Source: Coenobita brevimanus
Lineage: Eukaryota; Arthropoda; Malacostraca; Decapoda; Coenobitidae
Length of the DNA: 64,000 bases
Assembly (NCBI GenBank): GCA_032717465.1
Contig: CM064666.1
Location: 5,656,028 to 5,720,027 of the forward strand
Direction of reading: 5' to 3'
The notes under the pieces were generated by a model, which saw nothing but the letters and a program-made list of their open reading frames with translations, was not told the DNA's origin and ran no database searches. Of the stretch, positions 34,750 to 46,752 are shown one piece after another. The number at the start of each line of letters is the position of its first letter. Positions within the stretch are counted from its first letter, which is position 1. The position numbers were made by a program, and so were the translations under genes.

Positions 34750-35381
34750 AGGAGGGCCCAGTACCTGCCCAAGGCCCCAACCAAATGGACAGATTTATAT
34801 GGCCATGTGGAATATAAGAGGTGTGAATGAGGAGAGCAAGAGCGTGGAAGTGGTGAATGTGTTCAAGAGTGCAAGATATGCCGTGATGGAATTGTGTGAA
34901 ACACAGATGAAAGGGTGTGAAGTGTAGGAGTGGGAGGGTGTGAACTGTGTAAGATCGGTCATGAATGGGCGAGAAGGATGCAAGGAAGGAGATGCTTTGT
35001 TGATGAATGAGGTGTGGCAAAGTGGAATGAGAGATTACAAATATGTCAGCTCAAGGTGTATGTGTGTCAAGTTCAGGTTTCAGAAAGTGAAAGTGGCCGT
35101 GATTGTAGTGTATGCACTGTGTGATGGCAGGAGTGAGACAGAAAGACGGGTTTTGGGACGAGCTGGATGAAGCAGTGGGAGACATGCCCAGAAGCTATAA
35201 AGTGATCGTAATGGGCGATATGAACGGAAGAGTAGGCACTGGTCCTGAGGATGACATAATGGGTTATAATGGAGTACCTGGAGAAAATGATAAAGGGAAG
35301 CGACTGAAGGATATGTATCAGGAAAGGAGGTTGTGCATTTGTAACTTTTTCAAGCATAAAGATGCACATAAATATACATAG
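34750..35381 (+). pseudogene. LINE-B (RTE-like) endonuclease fragment
   Basis: The plus strand encodes MWNIRGVNEESKSVEVVN, LCETQMKGCEV then a stop, KYVSSRCMCVKFRFQKVKVA, and after a frameshift VIVMGDMNGRVG and GENDKGKRLKDMYQERRLCI. These are the APE-type endonuclease motifs (WNIRG, ET, GD.N) of the family whose RT is at 18029-18990. Broken by one stop and one frameshift; ends at KYT. Confidence 0.8.
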
Positions 35382-35389
35382 TATAGAGG

Positions 35390-35530
35390 GAACGATTTCA
35401 AACAAAGATGTTTGAAAGACTGGAGATCATAGCTAGCAGTAAATACAGACAGATGGAGACAGCTCCAGAGTTGACCTGTTGCATAAATGAAGGACTGGGA
35501 ATAATGGTTAACTCTTGCATTACACAGCTG
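35390..35530 (-). pseudogene. LINE-C fragment, left of the LARD insertion
   Basis: GTTTGAAAGACTGGAGATCATAG to GGTTAACTCTTGCATTACACAG matches 56046-56160 in LINE-C. It continues at 40487 after the LTR element. Confidence 0.8.
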
Positions 35531-36122
35531 TGTCATAAAAGACTGTAGGTTCCTTTGTGGTTGAGTTATATATATATTTTAGATTTGTGGACGAGCGGGT
35601 TTTATATCTTGGAGTAGCTTCCCATTTGTCATGTAGTGACAGGAGAGTTAAAGAATAGTATGGGACTATTTTTATTTGTCTTGGAAATATTAACAAGTCT
35701 CTCACACAGAGCGTAAGTATAGAGTCCCGTCCCGCTATCTGTCTCTCTGTCTCTCTCTCTCTCTCAAATTGCCAAGCCCTTCTCACTGTGACCTGTCTCC
35801 TCTAAGGCCAGTCTCCTTCTAAACTTTCTTTCCTAAATTCTGGTGAAACAGGAGACGTATCACGTGTGTTCCTCGTGGATGGAAAGTTTAAGAAGCCTGT
35901 GTGCGAGTATGTGTGTATATGTGTGTGTATGGTTACTAGGTCTTTGTTCACGAGAGGACTGCTGACAGCTATCTGCATCATCTCCTTACTGGCCGCTGTT
36001 GTCAGCTTTCCTCAGTGTAACTTGCAACCTCATTTCCTTTTCCCAGGCTCGCAGAGGGCTGTCTATCTATCTATTTATCTATCTATCTATTATGATTTGT
36101 AATTATAATATGTAGTCTTGAC
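35531..36122 (-). repeat. 3' LTR of the LARD-like element
   Basis: Left direct repeat, TG...CA ends, contains (CT)n and (CTAT)n stretches shared with the other LTR. Confidence 0.8.
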
Positions 36123-38187
36123 ATCTGCTCGGCCGCGCGAAAATGGCGTACCATCGACAGTTAATAGTCCTAACATATTAATATATACTATATACACATT
36201 ATAATGAACTTATAAGCTAATTAAGTGAAATACATAATATTGTAAAAGTAACATAACCGTATGAATACTGTATACATATATTATTCATAGTAAATAGTGA
36301 TTATTCAGTAATATTACATTTTAAACAAGTTGTATACATATTTGAATAAATGCAATGGTTGTTGTATAACACTGTGTAAGACGTGCATGTACAACAGACG
36401 TACGCATATAATTGTGCAATGGTAATACTGCTAGGTTATACATTACATAGAGTTATCACTTTAGTAATGTCTAATATTTCACCTAACTTGTATGATGATA
36501 CTGGTAATACAGAATTGTGCTATAATTGTTTGACTTATATTGTGTTAATGCATAATTGTGTTGGCCTTATATAAGTGTCTTGGCCTTATAATTGTAGTTA
36601 AAGTTACATAAAAGTTACATCTTGTTAATGCAACTGTTTTGGCAAAGTGTAACATAATGCAATCGTTTGTCGTTACATAATTGTTACATATCGCTTGTAG
36701 TTACATTATTGTAGTTAAAGTTACATAAAAGTTACATCTCGTTAATGCAACTGTTACATAAATTGGTACATATTGTTTGTAGTTACATAATTGTAGTTAA
36801 GGTTACATAAAAGTTACATCTTGTTAATGCAACTGTTACATAAATTGGTACATATTGTTTGTAGTTACATAATTGTAGCAAGTGTAACATAATGTAATCG
36901 TTTGTCGTTACATGATTATAATATGGAGTTACATAATTGTAATAATTGCAGTCCTAACATATGCTGCGGTCGATGATAGTGATGATGTGCCATGCCACTT
37001 CTTTGTGGAGACAACAATTTGTTTTTTTGTTTGTAGTTTATGTGGTATTTTGGCATATGTAGTAACACTTACTGTACACTTATTTTCATTTGTTTGTTAT
37101 GTGATCTTACTCTATTTCTCTTTTTTCTTTCTTACTTTTTCTTTCTATCTTTCTTTTTTTTTTTTTTGTATGTATTGATTTTCTATAGTTTGTTTTTCTT
37201 CGCTTGTGTACGCTTTTTCCATGTTGTTCATGGCTGCATAATTACTGGCTAATTTTCTTGGGATACTTTTTTAAAGTTTAGTTTATATTGCACAGATATT
37301 ATTGAAAATGATATTATATAGTCCCATATTTTGTTATTTTATATATAAAAAATATATATATACACTATATACAGTATTAACTATACACACTGACTTGTTG
37401 TTCACCTGTACCTATCGTGAGTAATATGTGTGTCAGCACTGTGTGGAAATCATTGTCTTCACGATTGTGTTGAAGATGTTCACTCTTGCTAACGTCATTT
37501 GTGTTGGCCATTTTTTTTTTTTTTTTTTTTAGTTTACCTTGTAACTTAATTTATATGTTTCCACTATAGTGTTCCTCCTCGTAACATAGGGTTTGGGTGG
37601 AGTCACCCCCTCACTACACTATTGCCATGTTTCCTAACCCTACGATGTATAACGCCTGTGGTTTGTGTAGTAGGAATGATACATAAACATAACTCATACT
37701 AATATAACTGTAATGAAAGTGCTGACATGTATCAAGGAAGAATAAAACTATTCTGCATACTATATTATACGATAATAGAGAAACGTGGCATAAAAATTTG
37801 GCAGTGTTGCTCTAAAAATATTCTAATTATTATTTACTTCCCCAACACTTCTAACATTGCTAATTAATTTAGCAAGTATAATTGCAAGAAAATTTGAAGG
37901 GATAAAAGTGGGAAGAGGCGATCCTTTCATAATTAAAATAAATATATCAAACAGCTCTGGGGTGGCAGCACTCACGCGACACGTGTTTGTGTGTACGCTG
38001 TGGGAGGTCACCAACCCCCTACAGGATTTAGGCCTATTGGGGGAAACCTCTATAAAAAAAACGCGCCGTGACTTTTACCTCAAGGGTGGTGCGGAAATAA
38101 AGTCAAAATTATAATCCATACATAAAAATGGAAGTAAAAAAACATGGATGACACATAACAAAATCTAGCGAGAGAGAGAGAGAGAGA

Positions 38188-38218
<31 letters not shown>

Positions 38219-39861
38219 CTTTATTTCCACTAAACAGTGGGTATTCTTATACATTATACAGTAGTACAGCATACAGTATGAAAGTTCTATACACAATATA
38301 ATACAAGTTGATACATATGGTGGAGAATAGTGACAGAGAGGTAAATGGTTTAAAAGGTGTGGGGACACTTAGGTTAAAAATAGATCAATTAAGGGATTTA
38401 GGAACGAAGGCAGTGGGAAGGATTAAGACAGATGGGATTGTAAGATTAGGGAGTTTGAGCAATAGGGTAGAATGTATGCTCTCAATAAAAGTATAGCAAT
38501 TATCAACGGCTAATTATTATACAGGTGTTGATGGTGGGGGTCTATATTTATAGGAGGTGTTGGTGGTGGAGGTATAGCGGGTGTTGTTGATGGGGGTGTT
38601 GTTGGGGGTAGGGGTATAGGGGGTGTTGGTGGCAGGGGTATAGGGGGTATTAGAAAAACGGAGATCACAAGAGGGAAACAGTGTCAAGGTCATCGCTGAT
38701 GGAGAGGTCAGCTCGGAAACGTGGCAACAGTGCAGGGAGGGGGTGACTCCACCAAAACCCTACGTTTCGATCTGTCAGACTATAGGTAGCTTTAATTAAT
38801 AAATGTTTAATGCAGTTCTTTTAATCGCTCACTGAGTAACTGTGATGGTATATTTTCTTTATCACTTTGTAGATATGATAATGTATAGCTGTATGTATGA
38901 AACACGTATTTTATGTAGGTATAAATGGTAACACTCGTTGGTAGTAAATAAATGTTATAATAAATGAATGACTATATACAGTGTAGAATATTTATTGTTG
39001 GTGATTATTTAGTGTTTGAGTTATGCAGATAACTGTAGTAAGTATGTGTATTTAAGCTGTAACTATACAGCACGTTTTATATGTTTGTGCAGAAGCTTAT
39101 TGTCTATCACTGTGTATTGTATAAATGAAGTAACTATGCAACTCACTAATTTTTACCGTGGTGGGAATGGTGTGAGTGGTGGTGCAGGTGGTGTGTTGAC
39201 TGACGTGGCGTATTTTCAGCAAGCACGCATGATGACCTCAACTTCCCACACTGGTAGCTGTGGTGAGTGAATGAGTAGCGATGAGTAACTTGAGTGAAGA
39301 TGAGTGAGTAAGATGAGTTATGAGTCGTGTCTCACTCTTCGTTTGTTTGTTCCGTTTTCCTATGTCGATGTTTTCTCGGTCCTTTTCTCTAGTGATTTAC
39401 TCGTTGTGGGATGAAGACTGCCGCTTCTTGTAGGTGCGTGTAGAAGATTATACAGACGACGTAGAGTTGTTAATTGTAGACTTGTAGACTATTTGGATTG
39501 TAGGCTGTATTTTGTAGGGATTCACTGTAGAACAGAAGCTAATCTTGTAGAGTCTCGCCTGCTTTTGTAGAAATTTGCTTTTGATTCGGAGACGATGTCC
39601 GTAGATTCGCTGGTTCGTCGTAGAAATTGCAAGATTGTATCAGTGTTTTGTTAAACTACTTGCAAGGCGTCATGTGATCTCTTGACCTCTGCATCAGCAT
39701 GATGATCAGGGAGACGGAGGGGGCTGGTTGGAGAGAAGTGTCAGGAGCTGGTTGTAAGTTGTTGGTTGTGAGAGGTATTCTTTTTGTTTTCAATCTTGAT
39801 ATTTTGTAGGAATTCAATGTTGATTCGTAGACGAGGTTCGTATACGTTCGCTGCTACCAAA
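36123..39861. other. Interior of the LARD-like element
   Basis: AT-rich with no domain in any frame. Parts: irregular GTTACATAA-type repeats with units of about 80-90 bp at about 36590-36920; an (AAT)n run and GA run near 38170-38215; and a GGTGTTG(A/G)TGG minisatellite at 38520-38650. An inverted pair of about 32 bp (TGGAGTCACCCCCTC near 37595 and its complement near 38740) frames the middle. Confidence 0.6.
39845..39859 (-). promoter_or_regulatory. Candidate primer binding site of the LARD-like element
   Basis: Minus-strand TGGTAGCAGCGAACG two bases inside the LTR. The first nine bases fit the 3' end of animal initiator tRNA-Met; the rest do not. Confidence 0.4.
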
Positions 39862-40486
39862 TGTCATAAAATGACTTTGTGTCATAAAATACATTTGTGG
39901 TTCCTTTGTGGTTACTTGTAGTTGAGTTATATATATATATTTTAGACTTGTGGTCGAGCGGTTATTATATCTTGAAATAGCTTCCCATTTGTCATGTAGT
40001 AACAGGAGAGGTAAAGAATAGTATGGGACTATTTTTATTTGTCTTGGAAATATTAACAAGTCTCTCACACAGAGCGTAAGTATAGAGTCCCGTCCCGCTA
40101 TCTGTCTCTCTGTCTCTCTCTCTCTCAAATTGCCAAGCCCTTCTCACTGTGACCTGTCTCCTCTAAGGCCAGTCTCCTTCTAAACTTTCTTTCCTAAATT
40201 CTGGTGAAACAGGAGACGTATCACGTGTGTTCCTCGTGGATGGAAAGTTTAAGAAGCCTGTGTGTGAGTATGTGTGTATATGTGTGTGTATGGTTACTAG
40301 GTCTTTGTTCACGAGAGGACTGCTCACAGCTAACTGCATCATCTCCTTACTGGCCGCTGTCGTCAGCTTTCCTCAGTGTAACTTGCAACCTCATTTCCTT
40401 TTCCCAGGCTCGCAGAGGGCTGTCTATCTATCTATTTATCTATCTATCTATTATGATTTGTAATTATAATATGTAGTCTTGACAGC
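39862..40486 (-). repeat. 5' LTR of the LARD-like element
   Basis: Right direct repeat; slightly longer because its first bases carry a short tandem duplication of TGTCATAAAAT. Confidence 0.8.
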
Positions 40487-40865
40487 TGGACAGAAAAGGG
40501 ATGAAAATTTGCCGCTAGACAGGTGCTACGCGCCCATCATAGAGGTGGAGGAATGCAAGTAGACAGTTCAGAGGAGCAGTGACCATTGAAGTAGCGACAG
40601 AAAAGAGATGAAGATGCATCAGTGTGGCAAAAAGACAGAAGTTGAAGTAAGCCAGTAAGAGGAGGAGAGTTAATGAGATGAAAAGCCTTTGACCTCACTC
40701 TATTGAGAAGAGCTGTATGTGGGTAGCCTCCCCACACATGAGAGTTGTACTCCATACATGGGCGGATAAAACCCGTGTATAGAGTCAACATTTGTGCAGA
40801 GGTAAACAAGGAACGGAGTCGGCTTATCACATCTAATCTCTTGGAAGCAGATTTTACAAGCGTCT
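40487..40865 (-). pseudogene. LINE-C fragment, right of the LARD insertion
   Basis: The minus strand encodes ISRLRSLFTSAQMLTLYTGF, IRPCMEYNSHVWGGYPHTAL and YFNGHCSSELSTCIPPPL, the RT C-terminal region of LINE-C. 5' truncated near 40865. Confidence 0.8.
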
Positions 40866-40989
40866 ACACCATGATAATTAAGACTATGGGATATATTTAA
40901 AAAAAAGGTTATTAACTACTTCCATATGTTATCATTCATTCATTGTTTCATTCAATATCCATTCATTTTTAACCTCATCAGGAGGATGA

Positions 40990-41185
40990 GGCTCTGGAGT
41001 TCAGCTACTCAGTCCAACAATTATGACAAGGAAGACCAGCGTCACTTGCATCTGAGTGGTTTTATGTGAGAGGTAAATCCTAACCATCATCTGATATAAA
41101 GCCTCACAAGCCCAATCCAGTTGGAGCGCTGTAACCCACCAGACCACCAGACGTAATATAGTTATATGGTTACCACCAGTGTTGC
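40990..41185 (-). mobile_element. S1 interspersed repeat, partial
   Basis: TCCAGTTGGAGCGCTGTAAC and ATATGGTTACCACC match S1 in reverse orientation. Confidence 0.55.
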
Positions 41186-41246
41186 GTGCACTACCTACTG
41201 AAAGTAGTGGCACTACTTCAAACAGTATGTAGTGTCATTTATACCA

Positions 41247-41247
41247 T

Positions 41248-41278
<31 letters not shown>

Positions 41279-41293
41279 AACAATATATATACA

Positions 41294-41343
<50 letters not shown>

Positions 41344-41353
41344 GTGTGTGTGT
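41247..41353. repeat. (CA)n(TA)n(TG)n compound microsatellite
   Basis: CA 41247-41274, TA about 41297-41327, TG about 41331-41353. Confidence 0.95.
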
Positions 41354-41354
41354 G

Positions 41355-41759
41355 GACAATGTGAAGAGAGCGTGGGATGCGAGAGGGATGTCTGTTGGAC
41401 AAGGAAGAGTGGCGGTGCATGATAGAAATGAATGGAGAGAAATTGTGAATGAATAAATGATGACGCAGCCTTGAGGTGATATTCTCCCGTATATTGTCTG
41501 ATCAGCTGCTCAGGTCGGGTGTGCGTAAGGGGATGGATCTATTATGATGTGGCAGGGGTAAATCAGTTCTGCTGTCGATCCCTGCTGTGGATATCACTGA
41601 TTGCACTGCACAGTTGACCCTCGTGCGTTGTGTTGCGGTGAGAATCTGTCCTTTCTCCCCTTTGGTGCTAAGATGCCAATGATTGTTTGAGCGGATGAGT
41701 AAAATGGGAGTGTGTTGTCCTGTCTCGCCTACCTCCCTTTCCTTGAGGGAGACAGCCTA

Positions 41760-41760
<1 letters not shown>
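41355..41760 (+). pseudogene. LINE-B (RTE-like) C-terminus and 3' UTR
   Basis: Plus-strand NVKRAWDARGMSVGQGRVAV, HDRNEWREIVNE then stop at about 41456 is the characteristic end of the RTE-like family. The following 300 bp (ATGATGACGCAGCC...) is probably its 3' UTR, ending in (TA)n. Confidence 0.75.

Positions 41761-41764
<4 letters not shown>

Positions 41765-41819
<55 letters not shown>
41765..41819. repeat. (TA)n microsatellite
   Basis: Pure TA run. Confidence 0.95.
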
Positions 41820-41820
<1 letters not shown>

Positions 41821-43185
41821 AAAAGTAGTGCCCTACCACAACTCTAGCCGTTATCACTACTCTAATTGCCTTTTTTTTTTTTTCGCTTTAGCCGTTATCA
41901 CCACTCTAAGTCCGTTTTTTTTTTTTTCTCTCACTTTTCAGCAGCAGATATTTACCCGCACTTTTTATTAATGTTTATTGTAAGTACATTACACCCCAGA
42001 TACAGGCTATGGCTTCATTTACTGAAACTCTAGTAATATATTTATTGCAAAGCCTATTGATTTAGTTCACAAGGATTACCAGGTTCCTCAGATTTATTAC
42101 CAATTTACATTCTTCATTACCAAATGTAAGTTTACCGACTTCATTATACAATATAAAACATTAGGACACAAACTATAGTTTACTGTAATTTTCAGTAATA
42201 TCCTCCTGAAATATATATCTCAGTATCCCAAATGACTGAAATTTATGAAAAGCACAAATATTTTACATAATGAATAGCAAACTTAAGGTTAATAGCAAAT
42301 CATGTTTCTTCAGTACCAGAAAGATATTTCATTACGAAATTTGCCACAGTTTGGTTACGAATAATATCAGATGGCAGACATACAGACGGTCCACTGCCTT
42401 TTTTTTTTTTTTTTTTTTACAGGAAATGAACAAAATAATACCTTTAAGTACAGAAAAAAAAAAAACACCATCACAGGTGTCCACCATTCATGAAAAATCT
42501 GTAACAGATGTGCTTGAACTTCTGTAGGTTGAGGTTGGGGGGGGGGAACTAATCTGGACAAGCAGGTTCCAGGGAGAAGCAGTTAGGGGAGGGAAGGAAT
42601 TTTGATAGGCGGAAGTTCTGCAATAGGGCAGTGAGACAGTCTAGTCAGGACGCTACAAGATGTCCGGGTAGCGCAGAGGAAGCCGTAGTGAGGTGGCACA
42701 ATGGATGCAACTCCATCTGAGCATTTGCCATAAAATTATCCGTAAAATAATGCAAGGGGACATTCTCTCTTACTTGGCGCACACCAGGCTGACTTGTCAG
42801 ATTCGTCTCTACCACGAACACGATCAAGTGTATCAAGTAGCGATTGGAATACCTCAAAAAATTAGTGCAACTTTGCTAATGTTTCACTGCTCTAAATGAA
42901 AGTACAGTACAGCTATTCCCTAGAATACTCGTTTGACTGTAGCTTGGCCTAAAATTGCCCTCTTTCCATCTTGAATACTGAGTTGTAACAATGCATCAAA
43001 ACTAGAATATGATGCTAATCATGAAGAAGCTCTATGAAGAGCGTGTATAGCCGTTGCATTGTCTTTCTCGGCCACTGAGCTACGTGTAAAAACCTGCAAG
43101 AGAACGAAAATCCTAGTCAGGTTTAGATGAAACCTCTGTAATAAAAGTAGCACCATTACATATTGCCACCTACTTGTAGTACCGC
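41820..43185. other. No recognised feature; T- and A-tracts
   Basis: Contains duplicated GCCGTTATCACNACTCTAA blocks each followed by a T-tract (41846-41930), a T-tract near 42399-42417 and an A-tract near 42455. No gene is supported. Confidence 0.4.
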
Positions 43186-43189
43186 TACT

Positions 43190-43305
43190 CCTAACATTGG
43201 CTTTCTAGTTTACAAGAAATCATTTTGCTTGTCACTCAGTGTAATGAACCTGAAAGCGGCAGCGCACTGGATGAGAGGATGGTGGGCGACCCAGCTTATC
43301 ACAGC
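43190..43305 (-). mobile_element. S1 interspersed repeat, short fragment
   Basis: TTGCTTGTCACTCAGTGTA and GGATGAGAGGATGGTGGGCGACC match S1 in reverse; strongly diverged. Confidence 0.45.
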
Positions 43306-43685
43306 ACGACACTGTATGCATTATTCTGACTAAAATCCCATGATTTTGTCAGTATAGGAAAGACAGCACAAAACCCTTGGACTTCAAATTTTTCTGAAGC
43401 TGAATCGCCAGTAGACTGTAAAAAATATACAAAAACTAAGTCTTGACTTTTTTTTTTTTTTTTTATTCATGCAGGCTTTACGATAATTTTTTAAAAATCA
43501 TCATTCTCAACGCTCCCGTGTGAGGATGGGTTCAGGTGGATCCAGAAACTAGTTGTGGTTGCTGAAGAACCCCTACAGTATGTGTCTGATGGAGCAGATC
43601 CATCAACCGCAGATAAGTAACCGTCCCTGGAGGACCGTCCCATGTAGTGTGGACGCCGCATTTTTGTCTCTCCACCCACTTAACG
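43306..43685. other. No recognised feature
   Basis: Includes a T-tract at about 43450-43464; nothing else identified. Confidence 0.35.
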
Positions 43686-43689
43686 AGGG

Positions 43690-43970
43690 CAGCATAGTAG
43701 ACTCCGCATCATCCTGTTATTTGATTATATAGTTAACACCCAGCGATGTAAATGTTTTTCTGGGTTATGGGGAAGCATTACACTTGTCATGTAGTGCAGA
43801 ACAACCTACTAGAAACAACAGCAAAAATATTGACTAGAATGATGGGAGAAATTGGAAATGAGGAGGACAAACACGGTAACAGGAAGGTAAAGGTGAAGGG
43901 AGACGTAAACTGCACTTCATCAAGTGAGTAGATGACGATCGCCATTACCTACTACCATCGAGACACTGTA
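43690..43970 (-). mobile_element. S1 interspersed repeat, partial
   Basis: GGGCAGCATAGTAGACTCC, TATATAGTTAACACCCAGC, CACTTGTCATGTAGTG and CATCAAGTGAGTAGATGACGATCGCC match S1 in reverse. Confidence 0.6.
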
Positions 43971-44224
43971 AACTGAAAAAAAAAAAAAAAAAAAAAGCAA
44001 GAACTATAAACATCACGCCCAGTGAAATGGGCCACACAGTCACTCACACACCATTTCAGCTCTCGGAATCCTGGTCCCACCTAGACAATTCATCTGCCTG
44101 CACTTCTTTTTTTTTACACGAGCTGCAAAAACACACCTGCCAGACAAGGTAAATAAATTCATAAAGATACACAACTGGTCAGTAGTCCCATTCACACAGT
44201 CATGGACATCTGTGGTTTTGGTGT

Positions 44225-44530
44225 ACAACAGTCGAAAATTGTTGGAGAAGGAAGAGATGAGGAGGACAAGGAGGAGGAGGAGAGGAAGAAATGAAGAAAG
44301 GAAGAGAAGAGGAGGAAGAGAGGAAGGGAAAGACAAGAAGAAAAGGAAGAGCAGTGAAGAAGAAAGGAGAATGAGATGAACAAGGAAGAAGCAGAAGAAT
44401 AAGAAAGAAGAAGAAGAAGAAGAAGAAAGGAGAAGGGGAAGAGTAAAAAAGGAGAAGGAGAGGAGGAAAAGATGGGAAGAAGAGGAAGCAAGGAGTAAAA
44501 GAGGAAGAAAGCAGAAGGAGAAGAGGAAGA
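44225..44530. repeat. Polypurine tract (GAGGAAGAA-rich), ~300 bp
   Basis: Nearly all A/G on the + strand with irregular GGA/GAA units. Frames over it read as Ser/Phe/Leu-rich and are artefacts. Continued in style at 44995-45240. Confidence 0.85.
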
Positions 44531-44559
44531 GGGAACTGTACCAGCTGAAATGAAAATTA

Positions 44560-44700
44560 ATAAATTAATTACTGGTCTGACCCTCTCTCGACGCGCGCGC
44601 GCATTACCATTGAGCCAAAGATATGGTCCCCGTTTTGTCCCTGGGCAACGCGGGCTTTTATGGACCCCATTACATCATTATTTTCTCCCTTTGGTGATTA
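44560..44700 (-). mobile_element. Possible tRNA-derived SINE fragment (first copy)
   Basis: Minus-strand TGGCTCAATGGT (44605-44616) resembles an A box. GGGCAACGCGGGCTTTTATGGACCCCATTAC is shared with the unit at 44890-45000. Confidence 0.45.
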
Positions 44701-44889
44701 ATTTGTTCGGTTTTGAACACACATGGTAGCGTAACATTGGAGGCCAGCTTTGGACACGCTGCGGACCACACCGATCAGCTCATCCCCTGGATGTAAGGAC
44801 TAGGACACTGTTGGCCAACCAACATCATCATTGCCCTCGAAGCCTCGCCTCACATCCCACACTGCTGCCAACCAAAGTAATAGATGAAA

Positions 44890-45000
44890 TGAAACAACGT
44901 ATTAATCACTGATCTGACCAAGATTCGATCTTAGGCCCTCGCGCTCGACATGCACGCGCCTCTGGGCAGTGCGGGCTTTTATAGACCCCATTACAGAAGA
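44890..45000 (-). mobile_element. Possible tRNA-derived SINE fragment (second copy)
   Basis: Repeats the ATTAATCACTGATCTGACC and GCGGGCTTTTATAGACCCCATTAC blocks of 44560-44700. Minus-strand GATCGAATCTT near 44921 resembles a decayed B box. Confidence 0.45.
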
Positions 45001-45240
45001 AGAGGAAGAAAAAGGAGAACAAAGAAGGGATGAAGAAAACAGAAGAGGAAAAAAGGAGATGAAGAGGAAGAAAGGAGAAGGAGAAGAGGAAGAAAGGAGA
45101 AGGAGAGGAGGAAGAGAGGGGAAGATGATGAAGAAAGAAGAAGACGAAGAAGAAGAAGAAAAAGAAGAAGAAGAAAGAATACGAAGAAGCAAGAGGAAGA
45201 GGAAGAATGGAAAAGAGGAAGATAGGAGAGGAAAGAGGAT
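44995..45240. repeat. Second polypurine tract (GAAGAAGAG-rich)
   Basis: A/G-only stretch about 245 bp long; no gene. Confidence 0.85.
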
Positions 45241-45905
45241 TGAATACAATATGAATTAATGTAGAAAATGACGAGAACACTGGGTCCTGGCAAATAGTGA
45301 CCCAACCGTGCAGCACCTGTGTTGAAAATAGCCCTGCACTGTGCCTGGAGTTGCCGTTTTCCTCTGATTCATGTCTCACGGGGGATTAAATTGCCTTTCT
45401 GCATTTTCCATCACGTACTGTATGTACACTCTCGGAAAAATCAATCTTTACACTTGTGAGCCTTATGTTAATGTGAATGGAATGAGTCGGGTGGAAAATA
45501 CGTCAATGACGTTGGCATGCCTGAATGAAACACAAGTGATGTCTTGGTTATCATGACCTGAGTAAGATTCGCGCATAGAAGCTGTTTTCTAAGAATTAGT
45601 GTGATTGTGTATAGATAACTGTTATAACGATCCTACTGAGTAATTTGACAAAGTTATGTTTTATTTATTTAAAATACGCATATCACATTGCTATATTTGA
45701 CATCCCTGATTATTAAGGGTTTGTCGTAAAATAATTATGAAATACTTTAGCGAACGGCAGAGCTAACTCGGGTTTCACTGTGCTCAGTAACAGATCAGTA
45801 CCGTAAGTAAACATTTCTGTATGAGTTGCCAAATAGCATGGACCAAATCGGAGGAAATGATGGGAAGTTGGTGCGTGGAATAGGTGCATATTTCAACAGC
45901 GATCC
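45241..45905. other. No recognised feature
   Basis: Unique-looking sequence; short frames show no family resemblance. Confidence 0.35.
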
Positions 45906-46160
45906 ATGATGACCACGTCCACGGAAGTGTGTCAGTCCATCATCAACCTTTACACTAAAGGTCTCAGGTTTAGAGAGATCTCAAGTCGCATTGGTGTGTC
46001 AACACCTGCTGTCTCGTTGCGGGTCAACCGGTACAATGAGACAGGCAACGTGAAGAGTAATATGCATCTAACTGACAGACCCCGATGCACAATTCCACAG
46101 CAAGATCAGGTGGGTATGCAGCTAACTTTAATCATGAATAACAACATCAAAAGGAAATGA
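45906..46160 (+). pseudogene. Tc1-like transposase N-terminal fragment
   Basis: The plus strand encodes SIINLYTKGLRFREISSRIG and VSTPAVSLRVNRYNETGNV followed by RPRCTIPQQDQ. This is the paired-type helix-turn-helix start of Tc1/mariner transposases. The fragment stops shortly before a (TA)n array, with no catalytic domain. It differs from the copy at 26341-26853. Confidence 0.75.
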
Positions 46161-46178
46161 AGTTACTCTCATTCGTGG

Positions 46179-46361
<183 letters not shown>

Positions 46362-46385
46362 TCTAATATACTATAGCAGGAGCCG

Positions 46386-46388
<3 letters not shown>

Positions 46389-46451
<63 letters not shown>
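46389..46451. repeat. (TG)n microsatellite
   Basis: Pure TG run abutting the SINE body. Confidence 0.95.
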
Positions 46452-46453
<2 letters not shown>

Positions 46454-46750
46454 GACTCTGGGCATAGGCTTCACAGCTTGCTCTTAAGGCCCAGTAGTCC
46501 TCCTACATACCATACACCTCTCTACATGTCACCACTTCGGTGCTAACACCCACCGTCCGTATTGAAAACATGCTAGGGCTGTCTTATACAGGACTGGTGT
46601 ATTGGTATTAGCGCGGGTACTTTTGACATGTCGGTGGATCATCTGGTAGATCAGGAAAGTCTGCTTTTGTGAAATTCAAATCCTTAAACTATTTCCCGCC
46701 CCAGCCGGGATTCGAACCTGGGTCCATCAGGACTGTAGGCCGCCTCTCTA

Positions 46751-46752
<2 letters not shown>
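46452..46752 (-). mobile_element. tRNA-derived SINE between microsatellites
   Basis: The minus strand has GGTAGAGAGGCGG then CAGGTTCGAATCCC (46708-46721), a canonical B box. The 5' part of the tRNA-like head, including most of the A box, is replaced by (CA)n. The body runs to the (TG)n at 46451. Not a functional tRNA. Confidence 0.65.

Larger units (their letters stand above)
35531..40486 (-). mobile_element. Noncoding LTR retrotransposon (LARD-like)
   Basis: Direct repeats of about 592 bp (35531-36122) and 625 bp (39862-40486) begin TGTCATAAAA and end TAGTCTTGACA, with about 2% differences by eye. GCTG flanks both sides (35527-35530 and 40487-40490), and the flanks rejoin a LINE-C fragment. 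A primer-site-like TGGTAGCAGCGAACG lies on the minus strand two bases from the right LTR, so transcription probably runs leftward. The 3.7-kb AT-rich interior encodes nothing recognisable. It would need proteins from another element to move. Confidence 0.8.

Noticed and set aside
44192..45379. Ser/Phe/Leu-rich minus-strand frames resembling membrane proteins
   Set aside because: They are translations of polypurine/polypyrimidine tracts.
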